Counted from the stretch's first letter, positions 26,910-36,239 are shown. The stretch: DNA of 38,633 nt from Silvibacterium sp. (GCA_019232935.1 JAFAMZ010000383.1:1-38633); one strand, 5' to 3'. A program made the numbers and translations. Notes: generated by a model from the sequence alone, not told the origin.

Positions 26910-28295
26910 ATGTTTCTCAAACCACAGCGTGTTCATTTCATCGGGATCGGCGGCATCGGAATGAGCGGCATTGCCGAGATCCTGCTCAATCTAGGCAACG
27001 CCGTCAGCGGTTCCGATCTGCGTAATACATTCATCACTGAGCGGCTCGCCTCGCTGGGAGCCACCATCTTCGAGGGGCACGCAGCAGCGAACGTTATTGG
27101 CGCGGGAGTCGTCGTTACGAGTTCCGCGGTGAGCGAGCGCAATCCCGAGGTCATCGAGGCGCACCGCCGCAAAATTCCCGTCATCCCCCGAGCCGAGATG
27201 CTTGCCGAGTTGATGCGTCTCAAATATGGCATTGCCGTTGCCGGTATGCACGGCAAGACGACAACCACCTCCATGATCGCCACCATCCTCGCCGCCGGAG
27301 GCCTCGATCCCACCGTGGTAGTCGGCGGGCGAGTGGATGCCATGGGCTCGAACGCCCGACTCGGCAAGTCTCAGTACCTCGTCGCCGAGGCTGATGAGAG
27401 CGACCGCTCTTTCCTGAAGCTGTCGCCCATTCTCTCGGTGGTCACCAACCTCGATCGCGAGCACATGGATTGCTACCGCGACATGGCCGACGTCGAGTCC
27501 GCCTTCATCGAATTCATGGATCGGGTTCCGTTTTACGGGGCCTGCGTCGCCTGCCTCGACAATCCTCAACTCGCCGCCATACTGCCGCGCGTCCGCCGCA
27601 AAGTCTTCACTTACGGCACGGAGACCCACGCAGATTTCGTGCTCCGCATGTTGCCCGCGGCAGACGGCGTCTACTCGCGCTTTGAGATAGCCACCTGCGA
27701 CGGCTGCGTCCTCGGCCCCTTCGAACTGCACGTCCCCGGTGCGCACAATGTCCTCAACGCCACCGCAGCCATCGCCATCGCTGCTCAGCTCGAGATCAGG
27801 ACTGGCCACATCGCGGAGGGCCTCCAAAACTTCCGCGGAGTCGACCGTCGCTTCCAGCTCAAAGGTTGTGTCCATGGCATCGCTGTGGTGGACGATTACG
27901 GCCATCACCCTACGGAGATTCGCGCCACTCTGCGCGCTGCGCGCGACTGTAACTACAGCCGCATTCACGTCATCTTTCAGCCGCACCGCTACACCCGCAC
28001 CCGCGACCTCTTCGAGGAATTCCTAACCGCCTTCGACGATGCGACCACGGTCGAGATCCTCGACATCTACGCTGCAAGTGAAGATCCCATCAATGGCATC
28101 ACCTCACAGGCTCTTGTCGCTGCGATGCGCCACTCCGGCGTGGAATACGCTTCATCCGCGGACCAGGCTGTCGGGCGCGTAGTCGAACGCGCTGGGCCCA
28201 ACGACGTGATCCTGACCCTGGGCGCCGGGAGCGTATCGCAAATTGCGCCTCGCGTCGTGGAGAGGCTCGGAGCCCTTCACACGAATCCTGTATGA
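26910..28295 (+). CDS. murC: UDP-N-acetylmuramate--L-alanine ligase MurC
   Basis: MFLKPQRVHFIGIGGIGMSGIAEILLNLG, YGIAVAGMHGKTTTTSMIATIL, VVDDYGHHPTEIRATLRAAR. Confidence 0.96.
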   Translation: MFLKPQRVHFIGIGGIGMSGIAEILLNLGNAVSGSDLRNTFITERLASLGATIFEGHAAANVIGAGVVVTSSAVSERNPEVIEAHRRKIPVIPRAEMLAELMRLKYGIAVAGMHGKTTTTSMIATILAAGGLDPTVVVGGRVDAMGSNARLGKSQYLVAEADESDRSFLKLSPILSVVTNLDREHMDCYRDMADVESAFIEFMDRVPFYGACVACLDNPQLAAILPRVRRKVFTYGTETHADFVLRMLPAADGVYSRFEIATCDGCVLGPFELHVPGAHNVLNATAAIAIAAQLEIRTGHIAEGLQNFRGVDRRFQLKGCVHGIAVVDDYGHHPTEIRATLRAARDCNYSRIHVIFQPHRYTRTRDLFEEFLTAFDDATTVEILDIYAASEDPINGITSQALVAAMRHSGVEYASSADQAVGRVVERAGPNDVILTLGAGSVSQIAPRVVERLGALHTNPV

Positions 28296-28317
28296 CATCG
28301 GGCAGTTTTTGTGTACG

Positions 28318-28812
28318 ATGACTGCTGCCATGCAAGCCCGGTCCTTCGTCTCCCTCAGCCTGGCCCTGCTCCTGGCTGCTGCCTCTGCCGATGCGGAAAA
28401 ACTCAAGGGATTCTACAGCGGCAGCGGAGGCCTCAGCGAGGATGTCCATCGGGTTGTCATGGTGCAGTTCGCCGAAGACGGCACCGTGCTCGTTCAGCAG
28501 AATTGGATCAACCGCGAACCGCAGGTCTGGCACGCTCACTGGACCCAGCAAGGCAAAAAGGTCACCATCACCTTTGATCCAACGAAGCAATTTCCCAGAC
28601 TTGCTCCGCTCGTCATGAATATCAAGCATGGCACGCTGGTTCCCGAGACATGGGACAGCGCCGCTCTCGGCCCGCTCGGCCCTCCCACTCTCGCTCCGTT
28701 CGGCGGGAAGAATGTCCTCAAGCATAGCGTCGCCTCCTGCGTAAGCCTCGCCAATAATGACCCAAGTCTGCGCGATTGCACGCAGTGGGAAACGCGAGTC
28801 CCCATCAATTGA
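28318..28812 (+). CDS. conserved secreted hypothetical protein
   Basis: Signal peptide MTAAMQARSFVSLSLALLLAAASADA; no confident family assignment. Confidence 0.65.
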   Translation: MTAAMQARSFVSLSLALLLAAASADAEKLKGFYSGSGGLSEDVHRVVMVQFAEDGTVLVQQNWINREPQVWHAHWTQQGKKVTITFDPTKQFPRLAPLVMNIKHGTLVPETWDSAALGPLGPPTLAPFGGKNVLKHSVASCVSLANNDPSLRDCTQWETRVPIN

Positions 28813-28836
28813 CCTTGAACCCTTCAGGAGTCGACC

Positions 28837-30807
28837 ATGAAGCGCAGAACGTTCCTATCGCTTTCCGCCGGCGCCGCTGCCTACAACCTTGCCAAACCCA
28901 TTGCCCATGCCGAGGCCCCTACCTCGGGCATCATGTCGCCCGTCCTCACCAGGGCCTATGACAACAGCCGCTCGGGAACGACGCTGAACGAGACGATCCT
29001 CACTCAGGACAATGTCAGTACCAAGGGGATCCGCAAATACTTCTCCCTCTACATGGAGGGAGACGCCCGGGGAGCCGAGTCCCAGACTCTGATCCTGCCG
29101 AAAGTACCCGTCTGCGACGGCACCACCCGCGATGTAGCGGTCGTTTCCAGCATGAACAACCTCGTCTGGTGCTACGACGCCAACAACTCAGACATCCTCT
29201 GGGTCACCAAGCTTGGCGTACCCGTCAAAGGCAGCAGCGCCATCGACATGCATAACATCAACGATCACTGGGGCGTCTTATCCACCGGTGTACTCGATCC
29301 CGATACGCGCCGCTGGTACGGCGTCGCCTGGACGTCGCCCGATGAAGATCCCAAAAAAGGCACTCATCACATACACGTACTTAACCTCCGCGATGGCACT
29401 CACGCCCACGAACCCCTGGCTCTCACCTCCGAGGAATACGCCCCTGGGCATGGCCTGCCTGTGCAGAAGTACGGCAGCACCATGCGCAAGCAGCGCTCGG
29501 GCCTCCTCATGACCGAAGTCAACGGCACGAAGACCATCTTCTTCGCCTCCGGTTCCGTCCTCGAAACGACGAATGGAGCTGCGGGCTGGATTTTCGCCTA
29601 CGATGTGGCCTCGCACCGCATCTCCGCCGCGCTGGCCATGAGCGGAGGCTACGGCGCCGGCATTTGGATGGCCGGTTCCGGCCTGTGCGCCGACAAAGAA
29701 GGTTACGTCTACGGGATGACCGGGAATGGCAGCTTTGATGCTGTCTCCGACTGGGGCGAGACCGTCTTCAAGGTAAAGTACACGCCGCCCGAAGGCGAAA
29801 AGCGCGGCTCCCTCGCGGTGGTTGACTGGTGGACCCCATACACCGATGCCGGCCGGATCGGCGAAGACCCGACGCAATCGGCGCCCAGCGCCTTCAGGGC
29901 CGGGAGGCTCACACCGAAGGTATCCGGCGTCAGCGCTCCTTCGGCCGCGCATACGGGTATGCCCGTGAACAGCGGTATGGACCGTAACCTCGTCAACGCC
30001 CCGACGGTTGGCAAAGTGACCAGCACCAAACCCAACGAGAAGGAAGTAAGCGAAGGCTTCGCAGACGAGGATCTCGGCTCGGCCGGCCTCTCGCTTATTC
30101 CCGAATACGGCATCGCCCTGGCCTGCGGCAAAGACGGCATAGCGTATGAGGTCAACATCCACAACATGGGCAAGACCAAGCCCGCTGACTTTGCCAACAC
30201 CGCCTCCAACTACGCCAAGCTTCTGCAACCGCCAGTGTGGTACACGTACACGCCGGATCCGAACATCGATAACACTCCGCAGGACTCCAGCACCCTCGAC
30301 TTCATCTATGACAACAAAACCCGCCACATGCATTCGACCTCAGTCCAGTACAAGAGCCCGGCTCATGGTCTTATGCTCTTCTGCTGGGGGGAAAACTCAC
30401 GCCTCCGCGCCTGGTCGATGACTCCAAAGGGCGTGCTGAAACTGCTCGCGGAGAGCGCCGAAACCGCCTCGGCCAAATCCGCCAAGCCCGGCGGAGGAAT
30501 GTCAGGAGGTTTTATGAGCCTCTCGGCCAATGCCGAGAAACCCGGCACGGCGCTCCTCTGGGCGATCATTCCTTACGGGGACGCCAACTCGGAAATCACT
30601 CCGGGACGCCTCGTCTGCTACGACCCGGAAAATTTTGTTCCCGGCCCATACGGCGGAGGCAGTCAGATCAAGGTTCTATGGGATTGCGAACCGTGGAACC
30701 TCACCTTTTCCGATCCCAAGTTCAACGTCCCCGTCGTGAGCGGAGGCAAAATCTTCGTGCCGACTTATGACGGCCGAGTTGACGTCTACGGTCTGGCCGG
30801 CAGCTAG
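28837..30807 (+). CDS. secreted beta-propeller/PQQ-like repeat protein with twin-arginine-like leader
   Basis: MKRRTFLSLSAGAAAYNLAKPIAHA; repeated blade-like strands (VVSSMNNLVWCYDANNSDILWVTKLG; GWIFAYDVASHRISAAL; GKIFVPTYDGRVDVYGLA). Confidence 0.7.
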   Translation: MKRRTFLSLSAGAAAYNLAKPIAHAEAPTSGIMSPVLTRAYDNSRSGTTLNETILTQDNVSTKGIRKYFSLYMEGDARGAESQTLILPKVPVCDGTTRDVAVVSSMNNLVWCYDANNSDILWVTKLGVPVKGSSAIDMHNINDHWGVLSTGVLDPDTRRWYGVAWTSPDEDPKKGTHHIHVLNLRDGTHAHEPLALTSEEYAPGHGLPVQKYGSTMRKQRSGLLMTEVNGTKTIFFASGSVLETTNGAAGWIFAYDVASHRISAALAMSGGYGAGIWMAGSGLCADKEGYVYGMTGNGSFDAVSDWGETVFKVKYTPPEGEKRGSLAVVDWWTPYTDAGRIGEDPTQSAPSAFRAGRLTPKVSGVSAPSAAHTGMPVNSGMDRNLVNAPTVGKVTSTKPNEKEVSEGFADEDLGSAGLSLIPEYGIALACGKDGIAYEVNIHNMGKTKPADFANTASNYAKLLQPPVWYTYTPDPNIDNTPQDSSTLDFIYDNKTRHMHSTSVQYKSPAHGLMLFCWGENSRLRAWSMTPKGVLKLLAESAETASAKSAKPGGGMSGGFMSLSANAEKPGTALLWAIIPYGDANSEITPGRLVCYDPENFVPGPYGGGSQIKVLWDCEPWNLTFSDPKFNVPVVSGGKIFVPTYDGRVDVYGLAGS

Positions 30808-30817
30808 TAGTGGCGGC

Positions 30818-30842
30818 GGACCCCTCAGCTACTGAGGCGTCC
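30818..30842 (+). terminator. Candidate hairpin terminator without a T tract
   Basis: GGAC-C-CCTCAG-CTA-CTGAGG-C-GTCC right after the stop at 30807. Confidence 0.4.
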
Positions 30843-30881
30843 ACCGGTCCGACAAGATAATCTGTCTGCTAAGGAGGCAAC

Positions 30882-31283
30882 ATGAGCAGCTCTCTGGAAG
30901 CATCTGCCGACAAGGCTGGAATCACCGCAGTCCGCAATGCGTGGCGCGACGCCGTGGCTGCGGGAGACGCCGCACGGCTGGCCGACTTGATGGCCTACGA
31001 CGTCGTTGCTGTGCACGCCGATGGACGGGGCACACGGGGCCAGGATGACGTAAAGAAGTTCCTGCTGAATTCCTTTGACCGCTTCGACATATCGGGAACC
31101 ATCAGGTCATCGGATATCGTCACTCACGGCATGTGGGCGGTGGAGATCGATCAGGTTGACCTCAAGAGATCCCAGTTCGGCAGTGGAGCCTCCACGGATA
31201 CTTCGCTCCAGGCTGTCTTTGTCTTCGCACGGCAACTCGACGACTCCTGGAAGGTCGCCCGCATCATCGAGCTGCCGGACTGA
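30882..31283 (+). CDS. SnoaL-like/DUF4440 family protein
   Basis: VRNAWRDAVAAGDAARLADLMAYDVVAVHADGRGTRGQDDVKKFLL; AAGGAGG RBS. Confidence 0.8.
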   Translation: MSSSLEASADKAGITAVRNAWRDAVAAGDAARLADLMAYDVVAVHADGRGTRGQDDVKKFLLNSFDRFDISGTIRSSDIVTHGMWAVEIDQVDLKRSQFGSGASTDTSLQAVFVFARQLDDSWKVARIIELPD

Positions 31284-31307
31284 TCGTCGATGAGCAGATC
31301 CACGCGC

Positions 31308-32882
31308 TCAGTGCTTGTTCACCATATCCATGACGTCGCTGCGCAGTTGCATCCGGCTGCCTTCGCGCGTGTAGAACATGTGACCTCCGCGATATTCGTG
31401 CACCGAGACGCGACTCGAGTCGCTACCCATTTGCGGCATCTGGTTTACCGTCAGGATCGAACCCATGAATGGGCAGGAGAGATCGTTCCAGCCATGCGCA
31501 ATCACTACTCGCATCTTCGGATCGGCGGCCACAGCCTGGCGCAGGTCCTCGACTGATCCTTTACGTAGCTCCTCACTGTGGAAATCCCACAACCGGTTTA
31601 CCTCATACGAGAGCGCGTTGTACCGGGCATCCACCTTCCAGCCGACCGTGCGGACGTCGAAGTCCACCATGGCTGTGGTCATGGGGGCAATGAGCGTCTC
31701 GAGTAGTGGATCGCCGAAGCGCTGCTCCGCCGAATACGGGAACGGATCGTATGACGTCACGTTCGAGTCGTAGACCGACCCTATCTTGCCTTCCTCGCGG
31801 TGTACCTCGCGCAGGTAAGCGCCAATTTCCAACCGCCCTCCCGCATATTTCACAAACTGTGGATCGAGCCCGGTGAGCGCGGTAACTTGCTTGATGATGC
31901 GCTGCGTGGCCTCAGGATCCGTGCGGCCTTTGAACAGGTCGGTGGCATACTCGCCGAAGGTGTAGGAGATGACCTGTTGCATTGCCTCGGGCGTCAACTT
32001 GTTCTGGCGCTCCAGATGAGCTGCGGTGATCGAGGGCAGCGTGACCATCCAGGGAATGGGCGAGACATCGCCGTTCTGCTCGATGGTGGGATTGAGGTAT
32101 GGCGAGACAAGAACCACTCCGTTCATCGCTACGCCGAGCTGCGTCTGAAGATAGTGGGTGATGCGCGGCCCACGAAACCCGCCGTAACTTTCACCTACCA
32201 GATACTTGCGTGAGCCGAGGCGGTTGTTCTTGACCAGCCAGTCATAAATCACGCGGGAAAGATACTCGATGTCGGGAACCGTGCTGTAGAACAGCTTCTT
32301 CGCCTCTGCTTCCGGCACCTCGGCACGGCTGAATCCGGTCCCGATGGGATCGATGAAGACCAGGTCGGTAAAGTCGAGCCACGTTCCGGGATTATCGACC
32401 AGTCTCGCCGGATCCGAGGGACTGTCCCCTTCATTCCCCGCCCCTTCCAGGTGTTTCGGCCCGATAGCTCCGAAGTTCAGATAAACCGAGGCGGCGCCGG
32501 GGCCGCCGTTAAAGGCGAAGGTAACGGGGCGGTCCGGCACATCGACGGTGTATGCCGTGAAAACGACCTGACCGGCCTCCTTGCCATCTTTGTCTCGCGT
32601 GGCCAGCGTACCCACGGTAACCGTATAGCGCAGCGCTTTTCCGTTTAACTGTATGCCCTGCTCAACGTGAGCGTCGGGCGGCAGTGGCGGCTGGGCTTTC
32701 TCCTTATCCGATTTGTCGGATTTCTCTGACTTCTCAGCGCCCGCCACGGCAGCTTTTTCCGGTGGCTTGTTGCTGTCCGCCGTTTGAGCGCAGGCCGGAC
32801 GGCTCGCAAACGCGGCTGCGCAGCAGACTGCGACTATAAGCGCAGTGAGGCTGGCAGAATTTCTCGGACCGTGCAGTTTCAT
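31308..32882 (-). CDS. S10 family serine carboxypeptidase-like peptidase
   Basis: VTFAFNGGPGAASVYLNFGAIGPKHL, KYLVGESYGGFRGPRITHYLQ, VIAHGWNDLSCPF, EYRGGHMFYTR; signal peptide after the Met at 32882. Confidence 0.88.
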   Translation of the reverse strand: MKLHGPRNSASLTALIVAVCCAAAFASRPACAQTADSNKPPEKAAVAGAEKSEKSDKSDKEKAQPPLPPDAHVEQGIQLNGKALRYTVTVGTLATRDKDGKEAGQVVFTAYTVDVPDRPVTFAFNGGPGAASVYLNFGAIGPKHLEGAGNEGDSPSDPARLVDNPGTWLDFTDLVFIDPIGTGFSRAEVPEAEAKKLFYSTVPDIEYLSRVIYDWLVKNNRLGSRKYLVGESYGGFRGPRITHYLQTQLGVAMNGVVLVSPYLNPTIEQNGDVSPIPWMVTLPSITAAHLERQNKLTPEAMQQVISYTFGEYATDLFKGRTDPEATQRIIKQVTALTGLDPQFVKYAGGRLEIGAYLREVHREEGKIGSVYDSNVTSYDPFPYSAEQRFGDPLLETLIAPMTTAMVDFDVRTVGWKVDARYNALSYEVNRLWDFHSEELRKGSVEDLRQAVAADPKMRVVIAHGWNDLSCPFMGSILTVNQMPQMGSDSSRVSVHEYRGGHMFYTREGSRMQLRSDVMDMVNKH

Positions 32883-33024
32883 GTGGATACCATACACGGA
32901 CTTCAGATACGGAGCCGCTGGAAAACACCGGGTTCGCTCATGCTCCGTGACCCGGCAAATCGATCATGACGATGCTGCATCGTGCGGCGCTGCTTCGCGA
33001 TCTATCTTTGTGAGGATTGCCATA

Positions 33025-34017
33025 ATGTCGAAAGGAAACGAGAAGGCATCCGGGCCGCCCGCCCGAAAGTCGGCGCACCCACCATCGCAAGCTGAGACCC
33101 ACCGCATGGCATCCGTCTGCGACGCGGTCATAAAAAAGGCCAGACATCTTGCCAAGGAATGCCGCATTAGCCATGGCGCGGGGTTCCGCCTGAAGGACCA
33201 TGACCCTGCGGAAACCATGGGCTTCGAATCCGAAGATCACCCGCTCGCTCGCGAGGCTCTCGAGTCCGGTGTCGAGATTCTTTCACAACTGCAGGACAAG
33301 CTTTACGCCCAGGACAAATGGGCCGTCCTGCTGATATTTCAAGGCATGGACGCGGCAGGAAAAGATGGAGTCGTGAAGCATGTCATGTCGGGTGTGAATC
33401 CCGCCGGCTGCCAGGTCTACTCCTTTAAGGAGCCATCCGCAGAGGACCTGGATCACGACTTTCTCTGGCGATGCATCAAGTGTCTACCCAACCGGGGACA
33501 TATCGGAATCTTCAACCGCAGCTATTACGAGGAGGTCCTGGTGGTCCGCGTGCATCCCCACCTGCTCGCGGCAGAGAAAGTCCCCTCGTCGCTGGTAACA
33601 AAAAATATCTGGACGGAGCGCTTCGAAGATATCTGCAACATGGAGCGTTACCTTTATCGCAACGGCATTGTGACTGCCAAGTTCTTCCTGAACCTTTCCA
33701 GAGACGAGCAGAAACGGCGTTTTCTCGAGCGAGTCGACAATCCCGACAAGAACTGGAAATTCTCCATTGCCGATGTCACCGAGCGAGAGTACTGGGACGA
33801 CTATCATAAAGCGTTCGAGGAGATGATCCGCAATACGGCCACCAGGGAGAGCCCTTGGTACGTTATCCCTGCCGACAATAAGTGGTTCGCCCGGATAGTT
33901 GTGTCCGCGGCTGTTATCCACACGCTCGACCGGCTTGATCTCTCCTACCCAAAGGTCGACAAGGAAAAGTTCGCGGAGATTAAGAAGGCCCGGGCTGCCC
34001 TGCTGAATTCCCGGTGA
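33025..34017 (+). CDS. ppk2: polyphosphate kinase 2 (PPK2) family protein
   Basis: KWAVLLIFQGMDAAGKDGVVKHVMSGVNPAGCQVYSFKEPSAEDLDHDFLWRCIKCLPNRGHIGIFNRSYYEEVLVVRVHP. Confidence 0.93.
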   Translation: MSKGNEKASGPPARKSAHPPSQAETHRMASVCDAVIKKARHLAKECRISHGAGFRLKDHDPAETMGFESEDHPLAREALESGVEILSQLQDKLYAQDKWAVLLIFQGMDAAGKDGVVKHVMSGVNPAGCQVYSFKEPSAEDLDHDFLWRCIKCLPNRGHIGIFNRSYYEEVLVVRVHPHLLAAEKVPSSLVTKNIWTERFEDICNMERYLYRNGIVTAKFFLNLSRDEQKRRFLERVDNPDKNWKFSIADVTEREYWDDYHKAFEEMIRNTATRESPWYVIPADNKWFARIVVSAAVIHTLDRLDLSYPKVDKEKFAEIKKARAALLNSR

Positions 34018-34076
34018 CGGTTCGCCATCACTTTGGTATGGGAAGCTGATATCGCAGGCCAGGATTGCTGCGTCTG

Positions 34077-34799
34077 ATGGATATTGCGATGACGGTGCAT
34101 ATTACGATGACGGTGCAGAAGACTTCGGTTCTCGTCCTGGCAATGGCTGCGCTGCCGATTTGTCTGGCTCAACAACCGGCGGTCACGCCGGAACCTCCTC
34201 AGGTTACGTTTGCCACCAAAGACGCAACCCCTCTTCGTGCCGTGCTCGAGATTGGACTGCAAAGCCGTCAGCCTACCGGCATCATTTTTGGTGAGAATCC
34301 GCAGAAGCTCTGCGAAACGCATAGCGCGTTCGATATTCATACCGAACAGGTTCGAGACGCGCTGGACAAAGCCACAGTTGACACAGGCTATTTCATAAGA
34401 GACGAAGACGGAGTTCTCGTACTCGTCCCACCTGACCTGATGGCGTGGCAGCAGACCTCACTGGATTATCGGTACGAGTCATTCCCCCAGGAGGAGCCCG
34501 TACCGATGTCGTCTCTCGCCGCTCGATTGACCGGTTGGATGTGGGCGGCGGCAAATCCGATGCAGGGCTACGGCGGGTCGATCCCGGGTTCGCTCGATGA
34601 CGAAAAGATTCAGCTGGGCACTATCAGAGATGAATCCACAGAACAGATTGCGAACCGAATTGTCAAACTTGGCTCGAAGGGCGTTTGGATGCTCAAACCC
34701 AACAAGCCCGACCCAAAAGGCCCTGTTGACGAGCAGATTCAAATTTACTCCTACCACGACAGCGCGACATTTCTGGGCAGCATTGGCTGCAATCCCTGA
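34077..34799 (+). CDS. hypothetical secreted protein
   Basis: Signal-peptide-like MTVQKTSVLVLAMAALPICLAQ; start ambiguous between ATGs 34077, 34089 and 34107. Confidence 0.65.
   Translation: MDIAMTVHITMTVQKTSVLVLAMAALPICLAQQPAVTPEPPQVTFATKDATPLRAVLEIGLQSRQPTGIIFGENPQKLCETHSAFDIHTEQVRDALDKATVDTGYFIRDEDGVLVLVPPDLMAWQQTSLDYRYESFPQEEPVPMSSLAARLTGWMWAAANPMQGYGGSIPGSLDDEKIQLGTIRDESTEQIANRIVKLGSKGVWMLKPNKPDPKGPVDEQIQIYSYHDSATFLGSIGCNP
34081..34116. repeat. Tandem 2 x 18-bp direct repeat in the start-codon region
   Basis: ATATTGCGATGACGGTGC followed directly by ATATTACGATGACGGTGC (1 mismatch). Confidence 0.9.
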
Positions 34800-34994
34800 A
34801 CGGCTCCATCCCAGGGCTTTCAGGATACTCTCCGACCGATAAAGAAGGTGCTGGGTGAAAGTCCTCTGCGGCAACATCGTCCGCACGGCAGTAGTAGGTA
34901 AGATGCTTGTAGCGATGATGAAGCTCGGCCGGCAAGCCGGCAGCGGCGCGGAACTCTAGCTTTTCTAATCTAAATCGTTACTTTCCTGGCTTCT

Positions 34995-36239
34995 ATGCTT
35001 AAGCGTTGGAGAAATCGGATATTTCTGTTCCTGGCCGTGCTCGGCCCCGGGTTTATCACGGCCAATGTAGATAACGATCCCAACGGCATCTTTACCTATT
35101 CTCAGGCGGGCGCTCAGTTCGGATACGACCTGCTCTGGACCATGATCCCCATTACACTGGCGTTGATCATCGTCCAGGAGATGTGTGCGCGCATGGGCGT
35201 GGTCACCGGCAAAGGCCTCAGTGATCTGATCCGCGAAGAATTCGGCCTGCGAATCACGGTGATCGTCCTGCTTCTGCTGGTGCTGGTCAATTTCGGCAAT
35301 GTCATCGGTGAGTTTTCCGGCATAGCCGAAAGTCTCCAGCTTTTCCAGGTAAGCAAATACATCTCGGTGCCGATATGCTCCGTGCTGGTGTGGCTGCTGG
35401 TGGTTCGAGGAGACTATAAGAGCGTCGAAAAAGTCTTCCTGGTCGCGTCAGTCTTCTACATCGCCTACATTGCCGCCGGAGTTCTGTCGCAGCCCGCCTG
35501 GCGGACGGCCCTGATCGCGACTGTGAAGCTGCCCGCCCGGTCCAACTGGAAGCACCACGATTACCTGTTTCTCGTAATGAGCGTCATCGGGACGACAATT
35601 GCCCCATGGATGCAGTTCTACCTGCAATCTTCGATCGTCGAAAAGGGCGTGAGCGTCAGGAAATACCCGGCGACACGCCTGGACGTCATCGTCGGATCTA
35701 TCTTTACTGACGTTGTGGCGTGGTTCATCATCGTGGCCTGCGCAGCTACTCTCTGGGTGCATGGCCTCGGCGCCATCCGGGATGCCTCAGACGCGGCACA
35801 GGCCATGAAGCCGCTTGCCGGCCCTTACGCTTTCCTGCTCTTCGCGTTCGGACTCTTCAATGCATCGTTCTTCGCCGCGTCCGTTCTGCCCCTATCAACC
35901 GCCTACGTGGTCTGCGAGGGTCTGGGACTAGAGTCCGGGGTGGACAAACGCTTTCGCGAAGCGCCTTTCTTCTACTGGCTTTACACCATCCTGATCGCGG
36001 GCGGCGCTGCCGTCGTCATGATCCCCAACTTTCCGCTGGTGAAATGGTCCATCACATCCCAGGCCCTGAACGGAATCCTGCTTCCAATTGTGATTATCCT
36101 CATGCTGTTGCTGATTAATCGCCGGGACCTGATGGGAGATCACGTGAATTCGCGGTGGTTCAACTTTGCCGCGTGGCTCACGGCGGCAATCGTGATCGTC
36201 CTCTCGGTGATGCTGATGGTGCAGCAGTTCAGGGGATAG
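34995..36239 (+). CDS. Nramp family (divergent) divalent metal transporter
   Basis: LGPGFITANVDNDPNGIFTYSQAGAQFGYDLLWTMIPITLALIIVQEMCARMGVVTGKGLSDLIREEFG; multiple TM segments. Confidence 0.87.
   Translation: MLKRWRNRIFLFLAVLGPGFITANVDNDPNGIFTYSQAGAQFGYDLLWTMIPITLALIIVQEMCARMGVVTGKGLSDLIREEFGLRITVIVLLLLVLVNFGNVIGEFSGIAESLQLFQVSKYISVPICSVLVWLLVVRGDYKSVEKVFLVASVFYIAYIAAGVLSQPAWRTALIATVKLPARSNWKHHDYLFLVMSVIGTTIAPWMQFYLQSSIVEKGVSVRKYPATRLDVIVGSIFTDVVAWFIIVACAATLWVHGLGAIRDASDAAQAMKPLAGPYAFLLFAFGLFNASFFAASVLPLSTAYVVCEGLGLESGVDKRFREAPFFYWLYTILIAGGAAVVMIPNFPLVKWSITSQALNGILLPIVIILMLLLINRRDLMGDHVNSRWFNFAAWLTAAIVIVLSVMLMVQQFRG

Noticed and set aside
26991-27986. 331-aa minus-strand ORF
   Set aside because: Antisense to murC; shadow frame.
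29278-30333. 351-aa minus-strand ORF
   Set aside because: Antisense to the propeller-like gene; Gly/Ala/Arg/Val-rich shadow composition.
34860-34890. GGGTGAAAGTCC resembling group II intron domain I sequence
   Set aside because: No intron-encoded reverse transcriptase, domain V or boundary sequence seen; match is short.
34930-34965. Minus-strand CTAGAGTTCCGCGCC resembling part of the ykkC riboswitch core
   Set aside because: Only a short imperfect match, wrong strand for the downstream transporter, and no other ykkC conserved elements nearby.
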